Origin: UBA11986 sp963734955
Lineage (GTDB): Bacteria; Bacteroidota; Ignavibacteria; UBA10030; UBA6906
Assembly: GCA_963734955.1 (NCBI GenBank)
Contig: CAVTJO010000011.1
Span: 248,001 to 312,000, forward strand
Direction: 5' to 3'
DNA length: 64,000 bases
In this document: one piece after another, positions 15,739 through 24,850 of the stretch
How the letters are laid out: each line of letters starts with the position of its first letter
Numbering within the stretch: position 1 is the first letter of the stretch
The notes under the pieces: generated by a model
Told to the model about the DNA's origin: nothing
What the model saw: the letters and a program-made list of their open reading frames with translations, nothing else
The model's database searches: none
Made by a program: the position numbers and the translations under genes

Positions 15739-17985
15739 TCAATGTGGCTTTTCTGTTTGCTCGAACTCATTCGCCATAACCTCGACGTGGCCGGCCAGAT
15801 TTTTCAGAAGATCCGCAACGCGTACGATTTGCGTGTCTGCTTCTTTCCACTGCTTTTGCTCAATTGCTTCACGCACCGCGGGTATCGTCTTTACGCCATA
15901 GCCCGTATAGAACCCGGGGGCATAGATCTGATGTCTGAACCATGGCCGGTTGGGAAGTCCATCGGGGCTCGCAAGCATTCGTTCGCTTTGAATGAGTTGG
16001 TAGTTAATTCCCTTCGGAAGAGGACGTCGTTCATCGATCCATCTCGCCGATGCTTTTTGATAGCGGGCAGCACTATGCGTCAATGTATCGAGCGCATTTT
16101 CAAAGGGCGTGAAATTCAGGTATGGTGGAACCGCCTCGACTTGCGGCGGTACGGACTGTTCATGAGGATCAGCAACAGCGGCGAATACTCCTTCCTGGAT
16201 CTGAGTATTTTGGTCGATAATATCGTCGCGTTCCTTCTTGTGCAGCAGTTTTAACTCATCAACATACTTCTTGACGGTCTCGGTGAAACCGTTGAAATCA
16301 TACGGCAGCAGTTCTGTGTCGGCGAACCGCATCACAGCCGTACCGGCTGTTTGGGCCAACGCTCTGCAATAGACAAAAGACGTATCGGAGAAATGCGTGA
16401 ACCAGTAGAAGTCGTCATAGATCGAGTGGTAATTGCCACCGCCTCCTTCACCTCCAAAGCCGAGGTTGAGGGAAGCAACGCCGAGATGATCGACAAACGC
16501 TGTGTAGTCAGAGCCTGAGCCAAGCGCACCGATGGCAAGATCCGGTGAACTCCGGAGTTTGCCCCGATCCGCCGCAGGTGTGTTGGCGATCTGACGAAGC
16601 TGGAGGCGTTTCCACACAGAGAGCCCGGTTTCAGGATCTTCAATGTCACGGGCCACACCGTTAATGAACTTCTCCAATGTGTGCGACCCTCCCACACCAA
16701 GAAAGCCGCGGCCATTCGAATCCGAGTTAATATAGAGCGCGGCGCGTTGTTTCAACTCGTCGGCGTGCGCCTCAACCCACTCAGTCGATCCCAACAATCC
16801 CTGTTCCTCACCATCCCAGGCACAGTAGATAATCGTCCGCTTGGGTTTCCAACCCTGCTTCATCAGCAATCCAAACGCACGTGCTTCTTCAAGTAAACAC
16901 ACCTGGCCCGAGATCGGATCCTCTGCTCCATTCACCCACGCATCCTGATGGTTGCCCCGAATAATCCACTCGTCAGGATATGTCGAACCATGAATGCGCG
17001 CGACAACATCATACACAGGCTTGTTTCCCCAATTCGATTGCACCTTGATGTGCACCCTGGCGGGCCCCGGCCCGATGTGATATGTGATGGGGAGAGCTCC
17101 TCTCCAATCGGAGGGAGCAACGCGTCCGCCAAGAGCTGACAGCAATGGTTTTGCGTCTCCGTAGGAAAGCGGCAGTACCGGAATTTTGGTGAACACCTTC
17201 ACGTCACTCAACGGAAGCCGTTTTGCATCAGCAGTGGCACCGACACCGGGCGTGAGAGGATCTCCCGGATAGTATGGCATATCCATCACACTGCCACGCT
17301 GCACTCCCTCTTCCGGACGCCACGGACCCTGCGGAAAAGTTTCACCCTGAAAATATCCATCGCCCCGTGGATCAGAATAGATCAAACATCCTACAGCTCC
17401 GTGCTCTGCCGCAACCTTGGGTTTGATCCCCCTCCAGGAGGCCCCGTACCGCGCAATAATAATCGCCCCCTTCACGGAAATTCCCATCCGCTCCAGATGC
17501 TCATAATCATCAGGGATGCCATAGTTCACGTATACAAGAGGTGCCGTAACATCTCCATCCACAGAATATGCGTTATAGGTGGGCAGTTGCTCTGCCTCCT
17601 GGCCCGATGTCGGATCGTCCGGCACAACGGGTTCCTGGAGGATTGCCGTGAATTTCGTTGGTTCAACCAGTTCAACAACTCTTGCTTTTGGCGTCGGAAA
17701 CAGTACGTCAAATGTCTCGATCCTCGCATCCCATCCCCATTCCTTGAACTTTGCGAGAATCCATTCGGCGTTCTCCCTGTCATAGGCCGAACCCGTATGG
17801 TGCGGCCGGGCGCTCAGGCGTTTCATGTACTCGCGCAAGCGGGCAGGCTCCGGGATGGATCGGAATTGCTGCTCCAAGTTTTTGACGTTCTCTGGATGAT
17901 CCTGCGCTATTACCGCACTGCACGAAATGAAGACAGATGTCGCAAGCAGCACCAGGAATACAACTCTACGTGGAACTCTGTTCAT
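15739..17985 (-). CDS. M28-family metallopeptidase, glutamate carboxypeptidase II-like
   Basis: A 748-residue exported zinc peptidase with PSMA architecture. After a signal peptide (MNRVPRRVVFLVLLATSVFI...) come a PA (protease-associated) insert around GAIIIARYGASWRGIKPKVA, the M28 di-zinc core with GNHQDAW, DGEEQGLLGS and YINSDSNGRG, the NYHSIYDDFYW element, and a transferrin-receptor-like helical dimerisation domain. All metal ligands expected for M28B are present. The likely action is removal of C-terminal residues from peptides in the periplasm. The ATG at 17985 starts the signal peptide and has GAGGAT upstream. The next gene, thioredoxin/TPR, is divergent. Confidence 0.9.
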   Translation of the reverse strand: MNRVPRRVVFLVLLATSVFISCSAVIAQDHPENVKNLEQQFRSIPEPARLREYMKRLSARPHHTGSAYDRENAEWILAKFKEWGWDARIETFDVLFPTPKARVVELVEPTKFTAILQEPVVPDDPTSGQEAEQLPTYNAYSVDGDVTAPLVYVNYGIPDDYEHLERMGISVKGAIIIARYGASWRGIKPKVAAEHGAVGCLIYSDPRGDGYFQGETFPQGPWRPEEGVQRGSVMDMPYYPGDPLTPGVGATADAKRLPLSDVKVFTKIPVLPLSYGDAKPLLSALGGRVAPSDWRGALPITYHIGPGPARVHIKVQSNWGNKPVYDVVARIHGSTYPDEWIIRGNHQDAWVNGAEDPISGQVCLLEEARAFGLLMKQGWKPKRTIIYCAWDGEEQGLLGSTEWVEAHADELKQRAALYINSDSNGRGFLGVGGSHTLEKFINGVARDIEDPETGLSVWKRLQLRQIANTPAADRGKLRSSPDLAIGALGSGSDYTAFVDHLGVASLNLGFGGEGGGGNYHSIYDDFYWFTHFSDTSFVYCRALAQTAGTAVMRFADTELLPYDFNGFTETVKKYVDELKLLHKKERDDIIDQNTQIQEGVFAAVADPHEQSVPPQVEAVPPYLNFTPFENALDTLTHSAARYQKASARWIDERRPLPKGINYQLIQSERMLASPDGLPNRPWFRHQIYAPGFYTGYGVKTIPAVREAIEQKQWKEADTQIVRVADLLKNLAGHVEVMANEFEQTEKPH

Positions 17986-18057
17986 GATATCCTCGTTATG
18001 TGTTCCAACCACGGATTCTCAGATGCAATCGCAGCGGGGAGGGAAAACGCACGGCCA

Positions 18058-18086
18058 AATATCCGCAGAACCGGTTAAACAATCAA
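18058..18086 (-). promoter_or_regulatory. Promoter for the M28 peptidase
   Basis: On the minus strand TTGATT (18086-18081) is followed after 17 bases by GATATT (18063-18058), 73 bases before the ATG at 17985. The spacer contains the palindrome AACCGGTT (18070-18077). Confidence 0.45.
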
Positions 18087-18094
18087 GCCAAGCC

Positions 18095-18123
18095 TTGTGC
18101 CTTCCTTCTGAAAATGTTATCTT
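18095..18123 (+). promoter_or_regulatory. Promoter for the thioredoxin/TPR gene
   Basis: TTGTGC (18095-18100), 17 bases, TATCTT (18118-18123), 34 bases before the ATG at 18158. It starts nine bases beyond the divergent peptidase promoter, so the two polymerases would compete for the site. Confidence 0.45.
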
Positions 18124-18157
18124 GTCCAAAATTCATTTAACAGCGCAGGGAGGTGGT

Positions 18158-19226
18158 ATGAGGATAATTGTGATGTTAGTACTCGGAATTTCTCTAGCAA
18201 CTTCCGCACAGGCCGAAATAAAGTTCTTGCACGGACAACTCTCCGAAGCGGTGAGCAAGGCCGACGACGCGAAGAGACCCATCATGATTGACTTCATCAC
18301 GGATTGGTGCCGTTGGTGCGACACGCTGGATGCAAGAACATACTCGAATGCCAACGTGGCAGACTACATCAATGAGCACGTCGTTCCCATCAAGATCGAC
18401 GCGGAAAAGGGGGAAGGCATCGCCATTGCGAAGAAATACGGTGTGATGGCATATCCCACCATCCTCTTCATCCATTCAAACGGGGATGAGATCGATCGGA
18501 TCCTCGGTTATGTGCCTGCCGGACCTTTCCTGAAGACTGTCACCGACTACGTCAACGGCGTGAACACCATGAGCACAATGCTCGCGGAGGTGAAGACGAA
18601 ACCCGGCGATCCGGCATTGCGATACGCACTGGCGACAAAGTTCATGGACAGGAACAATTCCCCGGGGGCCATCGAACACTTCAAGAAACTCATCGAGCTT
18701 GATCCTAACAATACCCTCGGCCACAACGAGGAGGCGGAGTACAACGTCGCAATCGCCACGTTCAAAGAAAGCAAGGACCCAACCCCTGTTGAAGGATTTG
18801 TGACAAAGTATCCAAAGTCAGATATGCTTCGGAATGCCCTGTATACTGTATGGAGAACCTACGCGAAAACCAAGGATGGAACGAATGCCCGCAAGTACTT
18901 CACCCAATACATCGAGCAGAATCCCGCCGACGCTTCGATGATGAACGACTACGCGTGGACCTGCGCTGAGAACGGGATCAATCTTGACCATGCATCAGAG
19001 GTGATAAAGAAGGCAGTCGATTTGACCACGAAGGATGTGAGACAGAGCAAGCTTCCTCGACACGTATGCAACAGTGGAGTTCGCGTGTGGAAACACCGAT
19101 CAGGCAATCGGGCTTGAGCAACACGCCCTGGATATCCTGAAAACCGTGGCGGGAGCGAAGCTCGCCGAGTACGAGAAATCGATGGCCAAGTTTAAAGCGG
19201 GAAAGAAGACCACGGGCTCAAAGTAG
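18158..19226 (+). pseudogene. Exported thioredoxin-like/TPR protein, frameshifted as sequenced
   Basis: Signal peptide (MRIIVMLVLGISLATSAQA), then a thioredoxin-fold domain with the redox pair Cys51-Arg-Trp-Cys54 and a cis-Pro loop (YPTILF), followed by TPR-like helices (LRYALATKFMDRNN... onwards). Likely a periplasmic thiol-disulphide protein of the DUF255/thioredoxin_7 type. The first frame ends at 19117, but homologous-looking sequence continues in the next frame (RASFLDTYATVEFACGNTDQ) to TAG at 19224-19226. One extra base near 19040 explains the break. ATG 18158 is preceded by GGGAGGTGG. The last helices are the only part lost if the frameshift is real. Confidence 0.75.
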
Positions 19227-19252
19227 TTTATCGAGTACCACGGCTTTCCTCT

Positions 19253-19279
19253 GGGGCGGAACAAGTTGAGTTCCGCCCC
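19253..19279. terminator. Strong hairpin, likely terminator
   Basis: GGGGCGGAAC (19253-19262) pairs perfectly with GTTCCGCCCC (19270-19279) across a 7-base loop. It lies 27 bases after the thioredoxin/TPR stop. There is no T tract on either side, so termination would be imperfect or Rho-assisted. Confidence 0.5.
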
Positions 19280-19330
19280 ACCCTATCCAGTTTCAATCGA
19301 CCAGTCTTGAATCCCAAATTCCCTTGAGAC

Positions 19331-19810
19331 ATGCTCACCGTCCGCAAAGCGACAAAAGCCGACACACCGACAATCCTGAAGCTCGTCGACGCACTGGCGG
19401 CGTATGAGAAACTCGACCCACCAGGTCCGGCTGCGAAGAAGCGACTTGCCAGGGACATGGCGGGCGAACGGCCGCGCTTCGATGCCTACCTTGGCGACCT
19501 TGATGGTCAGGCGGCAGGGTACGCGTTTGTCTTCGAAACATACTCGAGTTTTCTTGCGCTCCCCACTCTGTATCTTGAAGACCTCTTTGTCCTGCCTGAA
19601 TTTCGAAAGCAGAAAGTCGGGCATGCTCTCTTCACAGCAATGGTCAAGGAAGCGCACCGCCGAGGCTGCGGACGCATGGAATGGATGGTGTTGGATTGGA
19701 ACCAGCTCGCAATTGATTTCTACAAGGGCTTTGGGGCGACACACATGAAAGAATGGAATCTCTACAGATTGGTGCGATCGGACATGGAACTGATGATCGG
19801 CTCACGATAG
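19331..19810 (+). CDS. GNAT-family N-acetyltransferase
   Basis: A 159-residue acetyltransferase. The acetyl-CoA motif A region is LEDLFVLPEFRKQKVGHALF (about 81-100) and the C-terminal part includes the NQLAIDFYKGFGA element. Overall the sequence resembles spermidine/spermine or diamine N1-acetyltransferases and related amino-compound acetyltransferases; the substrate is not certain. The ATG at 19331 starts the first strand of the fold. The gene stands alone after a strong hairpin, with the next genes (receivers) more than 270 bases away. Confidence 0.85.
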   Translation: MLTVRKATKADTPTILKLVDALAAYEKLDPPGPAAKKRLARDMAGERPRFDAYLGDLDGQAAGYAFVFETYSSFLALPTLYLEDLFVLPEFRKQKVGHALFTAMVKEAHRRGCGRMEWMVLDWNQLAIDFYKGFGATHMKEWNLYRLVRSDMELMIGSR

Positions 19811-20089
19811 ATCCACCCGCATCTCCAGTATAGAATCTTCTCACCTCGCTCGTCACTGTTCCTCAATCAGATGCAATGAATGCAAAGGGAGGTTCTTGGC
19901 CTGGCCTATCTGAAGAGGTATGAACATGTTGGCGTTCTTTCCTCCTGCATGGGTTCTTCCTACCACACCGATGTCATTATTTCCTTGTACTACCTGGTAC
20001 CTGTGACCGTTCGAACGATTTTATCAGATCAATTTCTGGCAGGAAATTAGCTATGAAGTAGTTGTGAGTAACCCTTTGGAACAGAGCCT
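19811..20089. other. Intergenic region, no gene recognised
   Basis: About 280 bases between the acetyltransferase and the first receiver gene. It holds a 28-codon frame beginning at about 19921 (MNMLAFFPPAW...) without a convincing ribosome site. No promoter of the 17-base-spacer type seen elsewhere stands out. It presumably contains the control region for the two receiver genes, but I could not identify its elements. Confidence 0.4.
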
Positions 20090-20476
20090 ATGATGGAGAT
20101 CCTGCTCGTTGATGACAATACCGACTACCTCCACCTGATGAAGGAAGCCCTTATGTCATCGGGATACGATGTCATTACTGCCGAGGATGGTATTGAGGGA
20201 TGCGAGATGCTGACATCCAACGACATAGACCTCATCATTTCTGATATCCGGATGCCAAGACTCGATGGAATCAAGTTGCACTCGTTCGCCCGGGAACTGG
20301 ACAGGTACAAAAGTATTCAGTTCATCTTCCTCTCGGCATACAAGGATGTCTATAACAATGTTCCCGGGATAGATCCGGAACTCGATCGATTCCTTGACAA
20401 GACAACACCGGTCAATGAGATTGTGAAATTGGTGGATCAGTTATTGTTTCGAAGCTTTGCGGGCAAGTGGATCTAG
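20090..20476 (+). CDS. Receiver-only response regulator 1
   Basis: A 128-residue stand-alone REC domain with the acidic pair Asp8/Asp9, phosphoacceptor Asp52 in ISDIRMPRLDG, Ser82 as the switch residue and Lys104. The usual Lys-Pro after the switch loop is Lys-Thr (DKTTP). There is no output domain, so it must act through protein contacts or in a phosphorelay. The next gene is a close paralogue 35 bases downstream. The nearest kinase is the hybrid kinase at 24.9-27.1 kb. Confidence 0.92.
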   Translation: MMEILLVDDNTDYLHLMKEALMSSGYDVITAEDGIEGCEMLTSNDIDLIISDIRMPRLDGIKLHSFARELDRYKSIQFIFLSAYKDVYNNVPGIDPELDRFLDKTTPVNEIVKLVDQLLFRSFAGKWI

Positions 20477-20511
20477 CCCCGGAATGGTAACGCCCGGCAC
20501 ACTATAGACCC

Positions 20512-20904
20512 ATGAACGTTCTCGTTGTCGACGATAATTCTGATTACCTGTTCCTGCTGGACCTTGCCTTGAGCCTCGGAGGCTACACGGTTTTCACAGC
20601 AGAAGACGGTCTGGAAGGGATTGAGGTACTCGAATCAAAGGATATCGATCTGATTATCTCGGATATCCGGATGCCACAACTGGACGGGATCAAGCTCCAC
20701 GCTTATGTGAGGAACACAGAGAAGTACTGTCAGACGAAGTTCATCTTTGTTACTGGATTCAAAGATATTTACGCAAGTGTTGTGGTCCTTGACCCCGCGC
20801 TCGACTTTTTCCTTGAGAAGACAACATCGACAGAGGATCTGCTCAAACTCGTCAACCGCCTTTTGAATAGGGATTTTGCAGGACAATCACTCGAAGCGCT
20901 CTGA
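20512..20904 (+). CDS. Receiver-only response regulator 2
   Basis: A 130-residue REC-only protein closely related to its upstream neighbour, with Asp7/Asp8, phosphoacceptor Asp51 in ISDIRMPQLDG, switch Thr81 and Lys103 followed by Thr rather than Pro (EKTTS). It probably arose by tandem duplication of the gene 35 bases upstream. It is convergent, only 4 bases apart, with the 1139-residue exported protein gene. Role inferred: signalling relay or sink. Confidence 0.92.
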   Translation: MNVLVVDDNSDYLFLLDLALSLGGYTVFTAEDGLEGIEVLESKDIDLIISDIRMPQLDGIKLHAYVRNTEKYCQTKFIFVTGFKDIYASVVVLDPALDFFLEKTTSTEDLLKLVNRLLNRDFAGQSLEAL

Positions 20905-20908
20905 GACC

Positions 20909-23900
20909 TCACAGCTTTGCTGCGAGGACGACCACGCCTTTCGCTGAGTACACGTTTCCGCCGATCTGATTCAATCCTTCAACAAGGATGACATAGATGC
21001 CCACACGGGCCTTTTGTCGTTCTTCATCCAGCCCATCCCACACAACTTCCCTTTTCATTCCGCTGGGTTCACTGTTGACAAGATGCCTGATCAGCCTGCC
21101 TTTCACATCGTACAGCCTGACACTGACGGTGGCAACCTCCGTCGGCAACTCATAGTGAATGATGGAGAAATCTTCCACACCATCACCGTCAGGCGAAAAC
21201 GGATTCGGCGAGCAGGACACTCTTGCTTGCACAGGAAGACCGGCAGTGAAAATGCTGTTCGTAGCCCCCGGAGTACCACCAATACCAAGAACGCATGTAC
21301 TCCAGCTGCGCGCATCATTCGACCGCAGCCACGGAGCGATCTTTTCCAGCGATCGGCCGGTTTGATCAGCCACATTGGGATTATGCCACGAAGGCGTATA
21401 GGCGACACTGTCAATGGTGCTTCCGACCGCATCCTGTAGGATCACTGCATCACCTTCATTGTTGAACCCAAGACCAGAATGGTTTGCTATCACTATTCGG
21501 CCGTTGTCCATTGTATCAAGATTACGGAAGCGTTTGAAGACTGATGAGTCCGATGCAATCACAAAGCATTCGCCCGGCTGTAAAGGACGCCTCCGAGTAC
21601 CCAATGAACACTCATTCGAGGAGCCCGAGGTTTCCGGACGGTCCGAAATCTTCCAGCCCGAAAGATCAACCCTCTGAGAGCTGTTGTTCACCAGCTCGAC
21701 ATACTCGGCCTCGTTGGTCAATGGAGCATACATGATTTCATTAATCACCACCGTCCCCGATCCATATCCGATCTTCACCACAAATGAAGTGATGTTGTTT
21801 CCCGGCCTCATATCAGGGGCATATTCGGTTGTTGCCATGACGCGGTGAATTCCCGGCAACGGTGCAGACCACGGTGTTGTGACGTGGAGGGTCTCGCCCC
21901 GGGAAAGAGCTTGGAGGACATGAACGCGGGCGATAAGCTCGTCGACCGTTGCACTTGAATCGCGATTGCTGTCATCAAAGAACGCCACCTCAAACCCGCT
22001 CGCTGGTCGCCGGCCGATATTCTTCACTGTAACCCCAAGCGGCACAGGTACTCCCGGTAGTACAATTTGTTCCAGGGGTTTCATCACTTTCAAATCATGA
22101 TCCAGCGTGGCAATGGAATTTTCTTTCCCCGGGGTCGCCCTCATGGAGTCCATCGATGAGGCCCAGTTGACCGAATCGTTTGAAGCATCCAGAAGATCGA
22201 TGCGTTCCAATGAAGCACCTCCTTCACCACCCCACGTCGACACAAACTTGACCGAATCCATCTGGAGGCCCGCATTATCAAGCACCACGACGGCATCGCC
22301 AGAATTATTGAATAGAAATGTCGGAAGTGACGGGACCTGGAGAACTCTACTCCAGAGGCACCCGTATCGTTGCGCCAGCAAAGCCGTATCTTTGGTAATA
22401 ACAATCAGGCCGCCAGGGGGGAAAAAAATCGATTCTGTTGTTATGCCATAACGGTTGTTTGCGAATCGGTTACTGACCTTCCACCCGCGCATATCAACGG
22501 TGTCGCCCGTGATGTTGGCCAGCTCCACCCATTCTGGTTCGTTTACAGGACTGTACATGATTTCGCTAATGACGACTGACCCCTTTCTGTGGCCAATCTC
22601 ACTACGCACCCACATTGCATTGTTCGAAGAATCCTCGTCCCCTGCATAAGCCACAACGCCAATGAGGATGTGCTCATTCCGGGTCGGATGGAAGGGAGGA
22701 AAGCTGAACGTCAGTGAATCAAGGGGCCCCAAAGGAAATGACTGGTTGGCAGCATGGACCATCTCACCGGGCTGGGGGAGAGAATCACGATTGGCGTCAT
22801 CAAACAATTGAAGGACATATCCGCTTGCCTCCACAAATCCTGGATTCCTTACAGTCATCATCGCAGTAATGGAATCGCCGCGAACGGGTAACGCAGGCGA
22901 AATGACGAGGGCGCTAACGGCAAGATCATGGTCTTTTCGCGAAATGCTATTGCGTTGTCCCGGCGTGCTTCGCGCCGCATCCCTCGATGTGGACCAATTC
23001 GATTGCTGTGTGGAGGAGCCGCGGGAGTCCACCCTCTCAATCGACTTTCCCCCGCTGTTACCTCCCCAACCTGGAAGATACGGCACGCTGTCCATCGTTG
23101 CACTACGATTGTCGTACAGAACAACCTGATCCCCGCTGTTGTTCAACGTTGGAAAGCCCGAGACGTTGATAATGCGTGATTGAATATTGGGGTGGACATC
23201 GATCAGGGCTGCTGAATCTCTGGTAAGAAGGACATAGCCCGCAGGCGGAATCATGATTGTGGAAGGCGAAATAATTTTTCGCGACGTCACCACGTTGTCT
23301 GATACTAGCCAGTCTTTCAAACTGATGCTGTCCGTATTGGTGTTAAACAACTCGACCCACTCAGGCTCTGTCCCCACTGGAGCGTACATGATCTCGTTGA
23401 CAACAACGCTCCCTGCCCGGTAACCGACTCTCAGAAGGACAGAAGCTTGATTGTTGCCCGGAGTCTCATCCAGTGCATACGATACACGCGCAATCACCAT
23501 GCGATCCCCGGGACGGAATTGACCAATGCTCCCCATGAGATCAACTGAATCAGCAACAGCCAACGGGAGAAGGTTGGAGACGTTTGCAACCAGTTCATCC
23601 GGTTGAGGAATGGAGTCGCGATTTCGATCCTCATAAAACTGAACAGTGAATGAGGATGCTGTCTGTTGACCCACATTCATCACCCTTGCCACAGCCGTCA
23701 CACTGTCACCCTCCACGGGGCTCACAGGAACGAACGAGAGCCTTGTCATTGAAAGGTCTTGCATAACTTGAACTGAGATCGAAATGTCATCGATTCTGAA
23801 CGTGGCAGTATTTCCGCTCGCATCAGGGATAATTCTCCACCTGAACTTCACACTGTTTCTGTCCGATAGAGTGTCCGGGATGGTAAAGGAGGAAAGCACA

Positions 23901-24328
23901 TAACTCGATGGCACCGTGTTGGTCAGCGTGTCACCAACTTGAATTGGAAAGGTTCCACCCCCGTCAATGGAAGCTTCCACCACGACACGGGCCAGATGAG
24001 TGGAGGACCTGCGAGTGTAGAACGATAGGCGATCCGGGACTTTCCCAGAAAAATCAACAGGGCACGACGTGAGGGTCTGTCCAATTGTCGCGTTGGTGGA
24101 GCCAACCGCATTGGGAAGTGAGCGCGGCGTGGTGGGTGATGTGGTAAAGTCGTTGGTTCCAGGCGTGTGGTTTTGGGATGAAGACCATTCTGAGGGCAAT
24201 TCCGGGGGTGTAAGAGAATCAAAATTCTGTGTGTATGGGAACGCCGAAATCTGCCCGACAGCGGACGAGGAAAGGAACACGGTCAAGAGAGCCAATACAC
24301 TCAGGGCGACATTGGGTCGGGGATGCAT
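20909..24328 (-). CDS. Large exported protein with three CARDB/lamin-tail repeats and FlgD-like C-terminus
   Basis: A 1139-residue secreted protein. A signal peptide (MHPRPNVALSVLALLTVFLS...) is followed by an N-terminal jelly-roll-like region and then three near-tandem units of about 275 residues. Each unit has a CARDB-like beta-sandwich carrying an EF-hand-like loop (DRNRDSIPQPDE, DANRDSLPQPGE, DSNRDSSATVDE; about residues 234, 511 and 786) followed by a lamin-tail domain beginning with NEIMYAP or SEIMYSP and a PEWVEL or AEYVEL strand. The last 100 residues contain SPNPFSPDGDG and RLYDVKGRLIRHL, a FlgD-like Ig module of the type found at the end of type IX secretion cargo. Calcium binding and a surface location are inferred. 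ATG 24328 is chosen for the signal peptide. Confidence 0.85.
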   Translation of the reverse strand: MHPRPNVALSVLALLTVFLSSSAVGQISAFPYTQNFDSLTPPELPSEWSSSQNHTPGTNDFTTSPTTPRSLPNAVGSTNATIGQTLTSCPVDFSGKVPDRLSFYTRRSSTHLARVVVEASIDGGGTFPIQVGDTLTNTVPSSYVLSSFTIPDTLSDRNSVKFRWRIIPDASGNTATFRIDDISISVQVMQDLSMTRLSFVPVSPVEGDSVTAVARVMNVGQQTASSFTVQFYEDRNRDSIPQPDELVANVSNLLPLAVADSVDLMGSIGQFRPGDRMVIARVSYALDETPGNNQASVLLRVGYRAGSVVVNEIMYAPVGTEPEWVELFNTNTDSISLKDWLVSDNVVTSRKIISPSTIMIPPAGYVLLTRDSAALIDVHPNIQSRIINVSGFPTLNNSGDQVVLYDNRSATMDSVPYLPGWGGNSGGKSIERVDSRGSSTQQSNWSTSRDAARSTPGQRNSISRKDHDLAVSALVISPALPVRGDSITAMMTVRNPGFVEASGYVLQLFDDANRDSLPQPGEMVHAANQSFPLGPLDSLTFSFPPFHPTRNEHILIGVVAYAGDEDSSNNAMWVRSEIGHRKGSVVISEIMYSPVNEPEWVELANITGDTVDMRGWKVSNRFANNRYGITTESIFFPPGGLIVITKDTALLAQRYGCLWSRVLQVPSLPTFLFNNSGDAVVVLDNAGLQMDSVKFVSTWGGEGGASLERIDLLDASNDSVNWASSMDSMRATPGKENSIATLDHDLKVMKPLEQIVLPGVPVPLGVTVKNIGRRPASGFEVAFFDDSNRDSSATVDELIARVHVLQALSRGETLHVTTPWSAPLPGIHRVMATTEYAPDMRPGNNITSFVVKIGYGSGTVVINEIMYAPLTNEAEYVELVNNSSQRVDLSGWKISDRPETSGSSNECSLGTRRRPLQPGECFVIASDSSVFKRFRNLDTMDNGRIVIANHSGLGFNNEGDAVILQDAVGSTIDSVAYTPSWHNPNVADQTGRSLEKIAPWLRSNDARSWSTCVLGIGGTPGATNSIFTAGLPVQARVSCSPNPFSPDGDGVEDFSIIHYELPTEVATVSVRLYDVKGRLIRHLVNSEPSGMKREVVWDGLDEERQKARVGIYVILVEGLNQIGGNVYSAKGVVVLAAKL
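21239..23758 (-). repeat. Three tandem CARDB-lamin-tail coding repeats
   Basis: Approximate units: 22931-23758, 22100-22930 and 21239-22099. They encode residues about 191-466, 467-743 and 744-1030. The spacing between corresponding DxNRDS loops is 277 and 275 residues. The copies have diverged enough that only short motifs are shared. Confidence 0.7.
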
Positions 24329-24409
24329 ACGGGGCTCGTAGAATGGAGGTATGGGGTACGTTCCACTCATTGGGAACAACGACAAGGAGCCCATCGTGGT
24401 TGGTACCCG

Positions 24410-24438
24410 TTGATTTTGGTGGAGAGATTGGCTATATA
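24410..24438 (+). promoter_or_regulatory. Promoter for response regulator 3
   Basis: TTGATT (24410-24415), 17 bases, TATATA (24433-24438), 27 bases before the ATG at 24466. It lies in the 137-base gap shared with the divergent exported-protein gene. Confidence 0.5.
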
Positions 24439-24465
24439 GCGCTGTAGTTAACCCACTATTCTCCG

Positions 24466-24828
24466 ATGGCAAACACAATTCTCTTTGTGGACGACGATCC
24501 CGATCTGCGGGAGATCGTGACAGACCAACTCACCGCCTCGGGTTACGATGTGGACGTAGCCGATGATGGGGACATGGCTATCAAGAAGCTGCAGGAGAAG
24601 GAATACGAAGTGGTATTACTTGATATTACCATGCCCCATAAGAGCGGCATGGACGTGCTACGCTATACGAAAGAGCAGTCACTTAGGTGCAGGGTCATCA
24701 TGCTCACCGGCATGGTAGGCCTTTCCGTGGCGATCGAAAGCATCCGTCTCGGGGCAGCAGATTACATCACCAAGCCCTACAACATGGATTACCTGCTTTC
24801 ATCCATCAAACGGGTGCTTGCAAAGTAA
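24466..24828 (+). CDS. Receiver-only response regulator 3
   Basis: A 120-residue canonical REC domain: acidic cluster Asp10-Asp11, phosphoacceptor Asp53 (LLDITMPHKSG), switch Thr81 and the standard Lys103-Pro104. Unlike regulators 1 and 2 it keeps the Lys-Pro. It is divergent from the exported repeat protein and convergent with the hybrid histidine kinase (22 bases apart). It is a plausible target of that kinase, but this is inferred only from position. Confidence 0.92.
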   Translation: MANTILFVDDDPDLREIVTDQLTASGYDVDVADDGDMAIKKLQEKEYEVVLLDITMPHKSGMDVLRYTKEQSLRCRVIMLTGMVGLSVAIESIRLGAADYITKPYNMDYLLSSIKRVLAK

Positions 24829-24850
24829 AGTAGCAGGAAACGTTCTCACC

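Noticed and set aside
18070..18077. Palindrome AACCGGTT as an operator
   Set aside because: An 8-base palindrome is expected by chance at this length; it is noted only as part of the promoter.
17401..18078. 225-residue plus-strand frame inside the M28 peptidase
   Set aside because: Antisense shadow of a well-supported peptidase gene.
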